Shown one piece after another: positions 17,072 through 26,526 of a stretch of DNA of 64,000 nucleotides. The notes below the pieces were generated by a model. It did not search any database, had not been told where the DNA came from, and saw only the letters and a list, made by a program, of their open reading frames with translations. The stretch lies in assembly GCF_039679125.1 (NCBI RefSeq), contig NZ_CP155551.1:2046001-2110000 (forward strand), written 5' to 3'. The position numbers and the translations under genes are program-made. Origin of the DNA: Blastococcus sp. HT6-4 (GTDB lineage Bacteria; Actinomycetota; Actinomycetes; Mycobacteriales; Geodermatophilaceae). How positions within the stretch are numbered: the first letter of the stretch is position 1; the number at the start of each line of letters is the position of its first letter.

Positions 17072-18028
17072 TCAGGGCACCAGCACGACCTTGCCGACGG
17101 TGCTGCGGTCGGCCAGCTTGGCCAGTGCCTGCGGCGCCTGGTCCAGCGGCAGGGACTCCCCCACCAGCGGGTCGACGGCGCCGGACTCGATGAGCGCCAC
17201 GAGCTCGTCGTGCACCTTGCCGATGAGCGAGGGCTCCATCTTCCGGTACAGCCCCCAGTGCAGGCCCACGACGCTGTAGTTCTTGACCAGCAGGTGGTTG
17301 GCCGGCGCCTCGGGGATGCGGCCGCTGGTGAAGCCGACGACGACGATCCGGCCCTCGAAGGCGATGCACTTGCGGGACTTGTCGAAGACGTCGCCGCCGA
17401 CCGGGTCGTAGACGATGTCGGCACCGTGCCCGCCGGTGACCTCCTTGACGATCGGGACGAAGTCCTCGGTCGTGTAGTCGATGACGTGGTCGGCCCCGAG
17501 CTGGCGGCAGATCTCGGTCTTCCGGGCGCCGCCGGCCGTCGCGATGACCTTCGCCCCGGCGGCCTTGCCGATCTGGATGGCCGCGGTCCCCACACCGCCG
17601 GCGCCGGCGTGCACCAGCAACCAGTCGCCGGCCGTGATGCCGGCTCGGCGGTGCAGGCCCACGTACCCGGTCTGGTAGGTGAGATACAGCGATGCGGCCT
17701 TCTCGTCGGTCATCGAGTCGGGCACGGGCCAGGCGTTGTTCGCGTCCATCAGCGCGTACTCCGCGAAGGCGCCGGGGCCGCCCGACGGGGACCCGATCAC
17801 CCGCTGCCCGGTCTCGACGATCTCCCCGCACAGCTCGACGCCCGGGGTGTAGGGAAGCGGCGGCTTCTCCTGGTACATGCCCATCGCCATCAGGACGTCG
17901 GGGAAGTTGAGGGCCGCCGCCCGCACCTTGACCAGGACCTGCCCCTCGCCGGGGGTGGGCCGGTCGACCTCGTCGAGGCTCATGACCTTCGAGGGGTCAC
18001 CCAGTTCGTGTACCCGCCATGCACGCAT
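17072..18028 (-). CDS. Zinc-free quinone oxidoreductase (MDR family)
   Basis: A 318-aa NADPH:quinone-reductase-like protein of the medium-chain reductase family. It has an N-terminal GroES-like domain (ALNFPDVLMAMGMYQ, PYTPGVELCGEI) and a Rossmann domain with VHAGAGGVGTAAIQIGKAAGA near residue 140. The zinc-binding cysteine cluster of alcohol dehydrogenases is absent. The substrate may be a quinone or enone; the sequence does not say. Confidence 0.85.
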   Translation of the reverse strand: MRAWRVHELGDPSKVMSLDEVDRPTPGEGQVLVKVRAAALNFPDVLMAMGMYQEKPPLPYTPGVELCGEIVETGQRVIGSPSGGPGAFAEYALMDANNAWPVPDSMTDEKAASLYLTYQTGYVGLHRRAGITAGDWLLVHAGAGGVGTAAIQIGKAAGAKVIATAGGARKTEICRQLGADHVIDYTTEDFVPIVKEVTGGHGADIVYDPVGGDVFDKSRKCIAFEGRIVVVGFTSGRIPEAPANHLLVKNYSVVGLHWGLYRKMEPSLIGKVHDELVALIESGAVDPLVGESLPLDQAPQALAKLADRSTVGKVVLVP

Positions 18029-18181
18029 GGGCCCGACCTTGCCAGACAGCCCGTGACGATCGTCACCGGGGCCGCCGGTCGCCCTGGTCAGGCGCCCGGC
18101 TCCCCTGGCCAGGACGCGCCGGTCGTGTCAGGGTGCGCAGCGGTGGCCACCCACCTGCCGGTGGCCCGAGGAGGGATTCCC

Positions 18182-18745
18182 ATGCTCGAGCACGTGACCG
18201 ACCGACTGCGCTTCCTGGGCGCGTTCCTGGCCCACCCGCGACAGGTGGGGGCCGTGCTGCCCACCTCGCGGGCCGCGGTGCGGGACATGCTGGACATGGC
18301 CGACGTGCCGGGCGCCGACCTGGTGGTCGAGCTGGGCGCCGGCACCGGGGCGCAGACCCAGGAGATCCTGGCCCGGCTGCGCCCCGGCGCACGCCTGATC
18401 ACGATGGAGATCGACCCCCGGCTGGCGAAGCTGCTCGACGAGCGGTTCGACGACCCGCGGGTGCAGGTGGTGTGCGACTCCGCCGAGAACCTCGAGGCCC
18501 ACCTCGGCGATGCGCGCGCCGACGTCGTCGTCTCGGCGCTGCCCTACACCTCGCTGGAGCCGGGCCTGCGGAAGCGGATCCTCGACGTGGTCCCCCGGGC
18601 GATGGCGCCGGGCGGCACCACCGTGGTCATCCAGTACTCGCCGCTGCTGCTGCCCGAGCTCCGGAAGCGGTTCACCACGGTGCAGTGGCGGATCACCCCG
18701 TGGAACGTGCCGCCGGCATTCCTGTACTCCTGCCGGCAGGACTGA
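18182..18745 (+). CDS. Class I SAM methyltransferase (phospholipid N-methyltransferase-like)
   Basis: A 187-aa methyltransferase. The N-terminal FLGAFLAHPRQVGAVLPTSRAAVRDML is the membrane-facing segment typical of PmtA-like phospholipid N-methyltransferases and related KsgA-like enzymes. Motif I is VVELGAGTGAQTQEIL near residue 43, and ITMEIDPRLAKLL contains the acidic SAM ligand. GAGGAGGG lies 6 bases before the ATG. The lipid substrate is inferred from the N-terminal motif only. Confidence 0.75.
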   Translation: MLEHVTDRLRFLGAFLAHPRQVGAVLPTSRAAVRDMLDMADVPGADLVVELGAGTGAQTQEILARLRPGARLITMEIDPRLAKLLDERFDDPRVQVVCDSAENLEAHLGDARADVVVSALPYTSLEPGLRKRILDVVPRAMAPGGTTVVIQYSPLLLPELRKRFTTVQWRITPWNVPPAFLYSCRQD

Positions 18746-18748
18746 GCG

Positions 18749-19552
18749 TCAGCGCATCGACGGCGGGCGCAGCGCCTCGGGCACGACGGCGGTCTCGCCG
18801 GCCGTCGTCCTGGCGCTCGGCACACCCTTGAACTTGTAGGGCACGGTGCCCACGCCGGGCTGGATCACGTACGCCGCGCCGGGCTCGGCCGACCCCCACG
18901 CCATGATCATCGCGTCGGCGACCTCCTCGGCCGTGAGCACCGGGAAGCCGGCGGCGGTGAACTGGTCGCGGATGCGGTCGATGATCGCGGTGTCGGCGAA
19001 GCCGGGGCAGATCGCCGAGATCGTCGTCCCCTCGGCGGCCAGCCGGGGAGCCATGGAGCGCACGAAGGCGATGGCGCCGCCCTTCGCGACGCTGTACCCG
19101 GGGTCGGTGGCCATGGGCGAGAGGCCGGCCAGCGACGCGGTGACCACCATGGCCCCACCCCCGGCGCGCTTGATCGCCGGGCGGGCCGCCGCCACGCCGT
19201 AGACCACGCCGAAGAGGTCGATGTCGACGACGCGCATGAACTCGTCGAGGTCCAGGACGTCGTCGCTCTTGGCCGCGGAGATGCCGGCGTTGAGGTAGGC
19301 GGCGTCCAGGCGCCCGTGGTCGGCCTCGATCGTGGCGACGAGGGCCTCGTTGGCCGCGCGGTCGGTGACGTCGAGGACGGCGAACTCGCACCCCAGGTCG
19401 GCGGCGACCTGCCGGTTGCGCTCGCTGTCGAGGTCGGCGAGGACGACGGTGACGTCGCGCTCGCGGAGCTTCGTGCCGAGGGCGCGGCCGAAGCCACCGG
19501 TCCCTCCGGTGATCAGGGCGACGGATCCGGGGCGGGGTGTGGGAGAGCTCAC
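18749..19552 (-). CDS. Short-chain dehydrogenase/reductase
   Basis: A 267-aa classical SDR. Cofactor loop TGGTGGFGRALG is near residue 16, NAG is in AYLNAGIS, and the catalytic triad is Ser in VTASLAG with Tyr and Lys in YSVAKGGA. A C-terminal extension of about 35 residues follows the fold. GTG start, chosen because no ATG lies upstream in frame before unrelated sequence. It lies 17 bp after the VOC gene on the same strand. Confidence 0.82.
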   Translation of the reverse strand: MSSPTPRPGSVALITGGTGGFGRALGTKLRERDVTVVLADLDSERNRQVAADLGCEFAVLDVTDRAANEALVATIEADHGRLDAAYLNAGISAAKSDDVLDLDEFMRVVDIDLFGVVYGVAAARPAIKRAGGGAMVVTASLAGLSPMATDPGYSVAKGGAIAFVRSMAPRLAAEGTTISAICPGFADTAIIDRIRDQFTAAGFPVLTAEEVADAMIMAWGSAEPGAAYVIQPGVGTVPYKFKGVPSARTTAGETAVVPEALRPPSMR

Positions 19553-19569
19553 CGACGCATCACACCACG

Positions 19570-19977
19570 TCAGGCCTTCCTGGAACCGCCGAGGGTCGAG
19601 CCGGGGCCCGGGCGCTCGGGCTGGAAGAACGTGACCGCGTTGCAGTCGGCGTCCAGAGCGGTGAACTCCGGGCCCCACGGCCCGTCGTCCAGGCTGCCCT
19701 TCGGGTGCACCACCCCGCTGGCGCGCAGCTCCTCGTAGAGCCTCGTCACGTCCGCGACGGCGATCCGGCACGACGCGCTGCCGGCCAGGTGCGGCTCCGC
19801 TCCCGCGACCTCGGGGGAGTTCGCCGGCCACAGGTGCAGCTCCACCCGGTCGCGGGTGACGACGCCGTAGTCGGCGTCGACGTAGCCAGCGGTGAAGCCC
19901 AACCGGGCCACGAAGTATTCGACCGCCCGCCGGACGTCACGGGTGGGCAGGGCGGGGACGGCGCTGAGCAGGGTCAT
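19570..19977 (-). CDS. VOC family protein, bleomycin-resistance-like
   Basis: A 135-aa single-module VOC protein. It opens with LLSAVPALPTRDVRRAVEYF, followed by GFTAGYVDADYGVV and RIAVADVTRLYEELRASGV, and ends with GPEFTALDADCNAVTFFQP, as in bleomycin-binding resistance proteins and related lyases. Drug binding is not implied by this alone. Confidence 0.8.
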   Translation of the reverse strand: MTLLSAVPALPTRDVRRAVEYFVARLGFTAGYVDADYGVVTRDRVELHLWPANSPEVAGAEPHLAGSASCRIAVADVTRLYEELRASGVVHPKGSLDDGPWGPEFTALDADCNAVTFFQPERPGPGSTLGGSRKA

Positions 19978-20047
19978 GGCGCACCTCGTGTGCTGGGGGC
20001 AGGAGCGTTGGCCCAGCATGCACCCGTGGCGCGGCCCGCGGGTCGGC

Positions 20048-21373
20048 TCAGGAGTTCCGCAGGAAGCGGTCCAGCACCCGGACACCGAAGCGCAGCGACT
20101 CGACCGGGACGCGCTCGTCGATGCCGTGGAACAGCGAGGCGAAGTCGAGGTCCGGCGGGAGCCGCAGCGGCGAGAAGCCGAAGCAGCGCATGCCCAGGCG
20201 TTGGAAGCTCTTGGCGTCGGTGCCGCCGCTCATGGTGAAGGGCACCGGCCGGGCGCCGTCGTCCTCGGCCTTCAGCGCCGCCACCATCTGGTCGACCAGC
20301 GGCCCGTCGAACGTCGTCTCCACCGCCTGGTCGTGCACCAGCCACTCGCGCTGCACCCCCTCGCCGATCAGCGCGGCGAGCTGGCGCTCGAACTCCTCCT
20401 CCTGGCCGTAGAGGAACCGGCCGTCGACGGTGGCGCTCGCCGTCCCGGGGATGACGTTGGCCTTGTAGCCGGCGTCGAGCATCGTGGGGTTGGCGGTGTT
20501 GCGCAGCGCCGCGCCGATCATCCGGCTGATGCTGCCGAGGCGGGCGAGGGCCAGCTCGGGCTCGGCGGGGTCTATCTCCACGCCGTAGGCGTCCTCGACG
20601 GCGGCGAGGAACTCCCGCATCGGCGGGGTCAGCGTGAGCGGGAAGCGATGGGCGCCGACGCGCGCGACCGCCTCGCAGAGCCGGGTGACGGCGTTGTCGT
20701 CGTGCACGAAGGAGCCGTGGCCGGGCTTGCCCCCGGCAGTGAGCCGCATCCAGGCCAGCCCCTTCTCGGCGGTCTGGACGAGGTAGAGGCGCAGGTCGTC
20801 GCGGACGGTGATGCTGAAGCCGCCGACCTCGCTGATCGCCTCGGTGCACCCCTCGAACAGGTCGGGGTGCTCGTCGACGAGGAAGTGCGCGCCGAGCTTC
20901 CCGCCGGCCTCCTCGTCGGCGACGTAGGCGAGCACGATGTCGCGCGGGGGCTGCACACCGGTGCGGGCCCAGTCGCGGACCAGCGCCAGCACCATGGCGT
21001 CCATGTCCTTCATGTCGACCGCGCCGCGGCCCCAGATGTAGCCGTCGCGCTCCTCGCCGGAGAACGGGTGCACGCTCCACTCCGCCGGGTCGGCGGGGAC
21101 GACGTCGAGGTGGCCGTGCACGAGCAGCGCCGGGCGGCTGCGGTCGGCGCCCGGGATGCGGGCGACCAGACTGGCTCTCCCCCGCTCCGACTCGTGGATG
21201 ACCGACTCGATGCCGGCGTCGTCGAGCTTGCCGGCGACCCACTCGGCCGCGGCCCGCTCCCCCGCGCTGGTCGCGGTGCTCCCGGTGTTCGTGGTGTCGA
21301 TCCGGATCAGGTCGGAGAGCAGCTCGGCGACCTCGTCCTGGGCGCCGGCGAGCGGGGCGGGGTTCTCGGCCAT
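20048..21373 (-). CDS. M20/M25/M40 family metallo-hydrolase (peptidase)
   Basis: A 441-aa M20 dinuclear zinc hydrolase. It shows LLVHGHLDVVPAD (first metal His and catalytic Asp), WGRGAVDMKDMDAM (bridging Asp), YVADEEAGGKLGAHFL (catalytic Glu pair), the lid domain with GKPGHGSF, and SGGTDAKSFQRLG near the C-terminus with the last histidine in SLFHGIDERV. Probably an aminoacyl or dipeptide hydrolase. The ATG with GGGGGA upstream is preferred to a GTG six codons earlier. Confidence 0.88.
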   Translation of the reverse strand: MAENPAPLAGAQDEVAELLSDLIRIDTTNTGSTATSAGERAAAEWVAGKLDDAGIESVIHESERGRASLVARIPGADRSRPALLVHGHLDVVPADPAEWSVHPFSGEERDGYIWGRGAVDMKDMDAMVLALVRDWARTGVQPPRDIVLAYVADEEAGGKLGAHFLVDEHPDLFEGCTEAISEVGGFSITVRDDLRLYLVQTAEKGLAWMRLTAGGKPGHGSFVHDDNAVTRLCEAVARVGAHRFPLTLTPPMREFLAAVEDAYGVEIDPAEPELALARLGSISRMIGAALRNTANPTMLDAGYKANVIPGTASATVDGRFLYGQEEEFERQLAALIGEGVQREWLVHDQAVETTFDGPLVDQMVAALKAEDDGARPVPFTMSGGTDAKSFQRLGMRCFGFSPLRLPPDLDFASLFHGIDERVPVESLRFGVRVLDRFLRNS

Positions 21374-21462
21374 GCCGCGATCGTCCCCCACCGCCGGGCC
21401 GGATGCCCCGGACGGGTGATTCGGGTCTCGGTCGTCTCATTTCCTGTGACGATGCCTGGGGG

Positions 21463-22497
21463 GTGACGACGCGAACCCTCCGCGCCCGGGACCCGCAGGT
21501 AGCGGTCGACAGCGCAGCCTTTCTCCTGCTGGCGAGCACGCTGGTGCTGCTGGCGCTGCCGCTGTTCGGGATGTCGGGTGGAGGGACCGTGCAGCGGGTC
21601 GCGCACTGGATCGGGGTGGCCACGCTGGTCGGGGCGGCGCTGGTCTGCCGGCTGCTGCCCCCGGAGCGGCTCGACCGCTGGCACGTGGGCCTCGGACTCG
21701 GGCTGGGCAGCGTCGTGCTGATCGCGGCGCTCAACCTGGCCACGGCGGACAGCTCCGCGGGCGCGCAGGCGTGCTACGCGTTCCCGGTGCTGTGGGTGGC
21801 GGTGCACCTGCGCGGGCCGGCCGTGGCCCTGGTGACCACCGCTGCGCTCGCCGCCGACCTGATCACCCTGCTGGTGCTGATGCCGACCGCCGCCGCGATC
21901 GCCGACGTCGTCTTCTTCGGGGCCGTCCTCGCCGTCATCGCCACGCTGCTCGTGCGGGCCAACCGGACGCAGGACGAGCTGGTCGACGCCCTGCAGCGGC
22001 AGTTGACCGTGGACTCGCTGACCGGCCTGGCGACCCGGCGGGCGTTCGACCAGGCCCTGGAGACCTCGCTGAGCCGATCGGTGCCCGGTGGCACCGCGCT
22101 GGTGCTCATCGACGTCGACTCGTTCAAGTCCATCAACGACAACCACGGCCACCCGATCGGGGACGACGTCCTGGTGCACCTGGCGGCGGTCCTGCGCCAT
22201 CGCATCCGCAGCGACGACGCCGTCCTCTCCCGGCTCGGCGGGGACGAGATCGCCGTCCTGCTGCCCGGCTGCGGGCGCGACGTCGCGGCCCGCCGCGCCG
22301 AGGAGCTGCTCGACGCCGTGCGGGGCGAGCCGCTGCCCCTGCCCGACGGCACCCTGCTGGCGCTGTCGATCAGCCTCGGCGTGGGGCACGTGCCGCGGCA
22401 CTCGAGGGATCGCAGAGGGCTCTACTGCTCGGCCGACGCAGCGCTCTACGAGGCCAAACGGGCCGGCCGCGGGCGGGTGGCGCTGGCTCCCGCCTGA
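21463..22497 (+). CDS. Membrane GGDEF-domain protein (probable diguanylate cyclase)
   Basis: A 344-aa protein predicted to make c-di-GMP. Five or six membrane segments occupy residues about 15-165 (AAFLLLASTLVLLALPLFG, VATLVGAALVCRLL, VVLIAALNLA, VVFFGAVLAVIATLLV). A GGDEF domain follows: DSLTGLATRRAFD, LVLIDVDSFKSINDNHGHPIGDDVL and the active loop RLGGDEIAVLL, with Ile in place of the final Phe. The standard RxxD inhibitory site is not clearly spaced. The GTG start lies in a short gap shared with the divergent M20 gene. Confidence 0.85.
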   Translation: MTTRTLRARDPQVAVDSAAFLLLASTLVLLALPLFGMSGGGTVQRVAHWIGVATLVGAALVCRLLPPERLDRWHVGLGLGLGSVVLIAALNLATADSSAGAQACYAFPVLWVAVHLRGPAVALVTTAALAADLITLLVLMPTAAAIADVVFFGAVLAVIATLLVRANRTQDELVDALQRQLTVDSLTGLATRRAFDQALETSLSRSVPGGTALVLIDVDSFKSINDNHGHPIGDDVLVHLAAVLRHRIRSDDAVLSRLGGDEIAVLLPGCGRDVAARRAEELLDAVRGEPLPLPDGTLLALSISLGVGHVPRHSRDRRGLYCSADAALYEAKRAGRGRVALAPA

Positions 22498-22565
22498 CGC
22501 GCCGCAGGCCCGTCGGGGGGTGCGTGATCCCACCCGGGCGGTCAGGTAGTCTTCTCCACGCACTC

Positions 22566-22650
22566 GTCCGGGTGGCGGAATGGCAGACGCGCTAGCTTGA
22601 GGTGCTAGTGCCCTTTATCGGGCGTGGGGGTTCAAGTCCCCCCTCGGACA
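22566..22650 (+). tRNA. tRNA-Leu (anticodon GAG)
   Basis: An 85-nt class II tRNA. The acceptor stem GTCCGGG pairs with CTCGGAC (one G-U), the discriminator is A, the anticodon arm CTAGC-TTGAGGT-GCTAG gives GAG, a long variable arm TGCCCTTTATCGGGCG follows, and the T arm is GGGGG-TTCAAGT-CCCCC. CCA is not encoded. Partial copies of its 3' end occur downstream at four places, so it is the probable integration target of mobile elements. Confidence 0.95.
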
Positions 22651-22657
22651 CCGAGTT

Positions 22658-22691
22658 GAACCCCCAACGGCTCTCCGGCCGGTGGGGGTTC
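22658..22691 (+). terminator. tRNA-Leu terminator hairpin
   Basis: GAACCCCC pairs with GGGGGTTC around an 18-base loop that can fold further (CGGCTCTCCGGCCGG). It follows the tRNA by 7 bp. The same hairpin is carried along in the scar copies at 51.3, 52.3, 57.7 and 61.4 kb. Confidence 0.75.
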
Positions 22692-23135
22692 TCCTGCTTC
22701 TGACGCCGGCACGTCCGCTCTGTGCCTGACAGGCCACAGCGGCCGGCAGACCGGCGGGTGCCCGGGTACCGACCCACGATCCCGAGGGGATCCCCGGTGG
22801 GATCGCCGACCCCGAGCGGGTCCGCCGGTTCCACCTCTACTGCTCGGCGCTGCCGGACCACCGCGTGTGCGGGCGTCCGGCCGCCGGCGTGCCGGTGCGG
22901 CGAGCGGGCCGACGCGAGTTCCGCCGCTCGTCGGGTACGGCCTCGCCGTCGGGGCCGGCGGCCACGCGGACGGCTGGCTCACGCGCACCGGGAGAACTTC
23001 CCGGCCGGACGGGAAGGCGTCGGACGACACGGGAATGGACCGACCCCCACGCTCGCCGTGTCCGCACCGCTGAAGCCTGGCCCATTCCCGAAGCGCCCGG
23101 CGGTGCACCGCCACCCCGAGCGAAAGGGATTCACC
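22692..23135. other. Gap downstream of the tRNA, no gene recognised
   Basis: About 440 bp. One + strand stretch near 22,770-22,880 could encode DPEGIPGGIADPERVRRF and looks like a remnant of a coding sequence, but the frame is not maintained. AGCGAAAGGGATTCACC before 23,136 is the ribosome site of the next gene. Nothing else is seen. Confidence 0.4.
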
Positions 23136-23813
23136 ATGTCCAGCCCGACGACGTCCGGCACGACGTCTATCACCACGACCCGATGGGCCCCGGTCATCGC
23201 TGCCGGTGCCTTCACCGTCCTGGCCGTTGCCGGCAATGCCCTGCAAGGCAGCACGCCGGCATTGCACGGCGACGCGGAGGCCGTCGTGCGGTTCTACTCC
23301 GCGGCACCCGAGCGCATCGCGGTCGCGATGATGCTCTCGCTCCTCTCGTTGTTCGCGCTGGCGTCTCTTCTCGCCGTTCTCGTCCGCACCGTGGAGGCGG
23401 CGCAGCCGCGGGATGTCGCCGCGAGTCGCATGACGTCCATAGGAGGTTCCGCGACCGTCGCCCTCCTGGCCGGCGGCTTCGCGCTCAACTCCGCCGGCGC
23501 CCTGCGGGCGGGCAACGCGGCCCCCTTGGCCCCGGAGAGCGCCGTGGTGTTCTACGACGGCGGCCTGGCTCTCTCCGGCCTGGCGGCGCCGCTCGGGATG
23601 GCTGTGCTGCTGGCCGGCACCGCCCTGTCGGTCTTCCGTACGGCGGTCCTGCCCCGGTGGTTCGGGTGGACGAGTGCGGGTCTCGCGGTGGTCGGCCTCG
23701 TGACCCCGGTGTCGTTCGTCCTGGCGCTCGTCTTCCCGCTCTGGGCTCTGGCGGCCGGGGCAGTCCTCGTCCGCAGGCCCGTCCCGGCGGATGAGGACGA
23801 TCTCCGCCGGTAG
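23136..23813 (+). CDS. Multi-span membrane protein, unknown function
   Basis: A 225-aa protein with about six hydrophobic segments: VIAAGAFTVLAVAGNAL, VAMMLSLLSLFALASLLAVL, ATVALLAGGFALNSAGAL, LSGLAAPLGMAVLLAGTAL, SAGLAVVGLVTPVSFVLAL and VFPLWALAAGAVLV. It resembles DUF4386-like small integral membrane proteins, but no motif is decisive. It precedes the sensor kinase by 58 bp and may be cotranscribed with it. Confidence 0.65.
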   Translation: MSSPTTSGTTSITTTRWAPVIAAGAFTVLAVAGNALQGSTPALHGDAEAVVRFYSAAPERIAVAMMLSLLSLFALASLLAVLVRTVEAAQPRDVAASRMTSIGGSATVALLAGGFALNSAGALRAGNAAPLAPESAVVFYDGGLALSGLAAPLGMAVLLAGTALSVFRTAVLPRWFGWTSAGLAVVGLVTPVSFVLALVFPLWALAAGAVLVRRPVPADEDDLRR

Positions 23814-23871
23814 GGGCCCGACGGCAGCTCCGCGGGTCGGGGTCTCGCGCACGCCGCCTCGGGACTTCACC

Positions 23872-25890
23872 ATGGGCGCCGTGACCCGGGGCGCGGCGGC
23901 GGCGCTGTGGCTGGCGACGCTGGCTGCCGCCGCCGCCGCGGTCGCGGCCGCAGTGACGGCGCACGGCAGCCGCCTCGCCCAGGCCGACGCCCGCGTGGTG
24001 GACGCCGTCGTCGTCGTGATGTTCCTGGTGTCCGGTGCCGTTGTGCTGGTGCACCGTCCGGGCCACCGGATCGGTTTGCTGCTGTGGGCGGGAGGTGCTC
24101 TCTGGGGCCTGGCGTCACTCCCGCTGGAGGTGGCCGCGGCGGGGCTCCTCGAGGATCCCGGCCGGCCCGGGCTGGCACTCGTCGCGGTCGTCGCTCTCGC
24201 GGTCCGGGGCGCGGGCTGGATCCTCGTCGTCGTCCTGCTCCCGTTGCTCTTCCCGGACGGGCGGCTGCCCTCGTCACGGTGGCGTCCCGCGGTGGTCCTG
24301 GCAGCCGGTTCCCTGACCCTGTTCACCGCCGCGGCGATCACCGCCCCCGAACCTCTGGACTACCGGCTCACCGGCATCCGCAACCCGATCGGACTGCCGG
24401 TCGAGTGGCGCCCGGGCGTGGATCTCCTTCCGGTGACCGGCCTCGCGCTCGTCGTGGGCAGCGCACTCGTCGGCCTGTGTGCCGTCGGTCTGCGGTGGCG
24501 GCGGGGAAATCCGCTCACGCGGCAGCAGGTCGGCGCGCTCCTGCTGGCAAGCGCGGTGTCACTGCTGGTGGGGATCTGGATCGTCACCGATCTCAGCCAA
24601 CGGGCGGTCGCCTTCCCCCTCGCCGTCGCTGCGGTCCCCATCGCCGTCGGCGTGGCCGTCCTGCAGCACGGCCTCTACGACGTCCGCCAGGTGGTCAGCC
24701 GCACCCTCGTCTACGGCGTGCTCACCGCGGTGGTGGTCGTCGTGTACGTGGTGATCGTGGGCGTCCTCGGCACGGTCCTCCGGTCCGGCGGTTCCGGTTG
24801 GTTGTCCCTCACCGCTGCCGCGATCGTCGCGCTCGTGTTCCAACCGGTCCGGGATCGGGTGCAACGGGCGGTGAACCGGCTGGTCTACGGCGCCTGGGAC
24901 GAGCCTGCGGAGGTGGTGGGACGCCTGGGTGAACGGCTGGCGGACGCCGCCGCGCCGGAGCACACCCTCCCCGCGGTCGTGGACGCGCTGGCCGAGTCGC
25001 TACGGCTGCCCTACGTAGCGGTGCTCGGCGCCGACGGTGCGGTCCTGGCCTCCCGGGGCCGGCGCGGGGAACGGGAGGAGGACGTACCCCTGGTGCACCA
25101 GCGGATCCACGTCGGTGTCCTGCGGCTGGCCGACGTCCAGGACGACGCCGCCACCGGCCCACTTCTCACGGCGTTGGCCCACCAGCTGGCACCCGTCGTG
25201 CGGGCGCTGGAGCTCTCGCGGGAGCTCCAGTTCTCACGCGAGCGGTTGGTGCTGTCGCGCGAGGAGGAGCGCCGCCGCCTCCGCCGTGACCTCCATGACG
25301 GGTTGGGGCCGACCCTCGCGGGTTTGACCCTCCGCGTCGACACCGCTCGCAACACCGTGGGCAGTGATCCGGCCGTGGATCGCGCCCTGCTGGAGTTGCG
25401 CGACGACGTCCAGGAGGCGATCGCCGACGTGCGCCGGGTCGTGGAGGATCTCCGCCCCGCAGCGCTCGACGATCTGGGGCTGGCCGGCGCGGTGCGAGCT
25501 CTGGCCCGTCGGATGAGCGCCGGTGACCTCCGCGTGGTCGTCGAGGGTTGTCCCTGCGTCCCGTCGTTGCCCGCCGCGACGGAGGTCGCCGTCTACCGGA
25601 TCACCCAGGAGGCCGTGACCAATGCGGTGCGCCACGCCGGACCGGCGGCCAGGTGCGTGCGCGTGCAGATCGCGACGAGCTCCGAAGGGTCGCTGACCGT
25701 CTCCGTCGAGGACGACGGGAGCGGCCGAGGCGGGCCCTCCTCCCCAGCGGGACGAGGGAACGGGCTCTCGACGATGAGGGAGTGGGCAGAGGAACTGGGC
25801 GGCGAGCTCGTCGTCGCGAACCGGCCCGACGGCGGAACCGTCGTCCGCGCCTCGCTCCCCGTGGCCGCCCACGGCGGAGGAAACCCGTGA
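23872..25890 (+). CDS. Membrane sensor histidine kinase, NarL-type (HisKA_3)
   Basis: A 672-aa sensor kinase. Residues 1 to about 330 contain around eight to ten membrane spans. A cytoplasmic GAF-like region follows (LPYVAVLGADGAVLAS, about 370-450). The HisKA_3 dimerisation helix has the phospho-accepting histidine at about 475 (RRDLHDGLGPTLAG), and an HATPase_c domain follows with N-box ITQEAVTNAVRHAG and G-box DDGSGRGG. Its stop overlaps the GTG of the response regulator. The chosen ATG is the first that leads into the hydrophobic segment. Stimulus unknown. Confidence 0.88.
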   Translation: MGAVTRGAAAALWLATLAAAAAAVAAAVTAHGSRLAQADARVVDAVVVVMFLVSGAVVLVHRPGHRIGLLLWAGGALWGLASLPLEVAAAGLLEDPGRPGLALVAVVALAVRGAGWILVVVLLPLLFPDGRLPSSRWRPAVVLAAGSLTLFTAAAITAPEPLDYRLTGIRNPIGLPVEWRPGVDLLPVTGLALVVGSALVGLCAVGLRWRRGNPLTRQQVGALLLASAVSLLVGIWIVTDLSQRAVAFPLAVAAVPIAVGVAVLQHGLYDVRQVVSRTLVYGVLTAVVVVVYVVIVGVLGTVLRSGGSGWLSLTAAAIVALVFQPVRDRVQRAVNRLVYGAWDEPAEVVGRLGERLADAAAPEHTLPAVVDALAESLRLPYVAVLGADGAVLASRGRRGEREEDVPLVHQRIHVGVLRLADVQDDAATGPLLTALAHQLAPVVRALELSRELQFSRERLVLSREEERRRLRRDLHDGLGPTLAGLTLRVDTARNTVGSDPAVDRALLELRDDVQEAIADVRRVVEDLRPAALDDLGLAGAVRALARRMSAGDLRVVVEGCPCVPSLPAATEVAVYRITQEAVTNAVRHAGPAARCVRVQIATSSEGSLTVSVEDDGSGRGGPSSPAGRGNGLSTMREWAEELGGELVVANRPDGGTVVRASLPVAAHGGGNP

Positions 25891-26526
25891 ACCCGCGGAT
25901 CGGCATCGTCCTGGTCGACGACCACCCGATGTTCCGGCGCGGGTTGCGAGGGCTGCTCGAGTCGGTCGGGGACACCGTCGTCCTGGGCGAGGCCGGCACG
26001 GGCCAGGAGGCGATCCGGCTGGCCACCGAGCACCGGCCGGACGTCGTCCTCATGGACCTAAACCTGCCCGGCATGTCGGGGATCGAGGCGACCCGTGGTG
26101 TGCTGCGGGCGAGCCCCCGCACCGCCGTGCTGGTGATCACCATGGTCGAGGACGAGGACGCGATCATGTCGGCTGTCGATGCCGGCGCCCGGGGATACGT
26201 GATGAAGGGAGCCGGTCAGGAGGAGCTCCTGGCCGCCGTGCGGTCGGTGCACAGCGGTTCGGCTGTCTTCGGCCGGACGCTGGTCCCCCTGGTGCTCGCC
26301 AGGCTCAGCGCGGTCCCGGAGCCTGGACGTACCTCGGTCCCCGGGGCTCAGCGAGCGGGAGAGCGACGTCCTCCGTCTCATGTCCCGGGGACTCGACAAC
26401 GGTGACATCGCGCGCCGGCTGGGGGTGTCGGTCAAGACGGTGCAGAACCACGTCTCCCGCCTGCTCACCAAGCTCGACGCCCGAAGTCGCGTCGAGGTGG
26501 TCCTCCGCTTCCGCGGCGACCTGTGA
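25887..26526 (+). pseudogene. NarL/FixJ-type response regulator, split by a one-base frameshift
   Basis: The receiver domain is intact (VLVDDHPMFRRGLRGLLES, phospho-acceptor Asp in VVLMDLNLPGMSG, Lys in VMKGAGQEELL). The LuxR-type helix-turn-helix (LSERESDVLRLMSRGL, IARRLGVSVKTVQNHVSRLL) continues in the +1 frame. The shift lies between about 26,315 and 26,345, around CCCCGGGGC. In the original frame the protein stops at 26,405 without a DNA-binding domain. Either a true mutation that uncouples the paired kinase or a homopolymer sequencing error. Confidence 0.85.

Noticed and set aside
25887..26526. Programmed frameshifting in the response regulator
   Set aside because: No slippery heptamer or downstream pseudoknot is evident, and several unrelated genes in the island show similar shifts.
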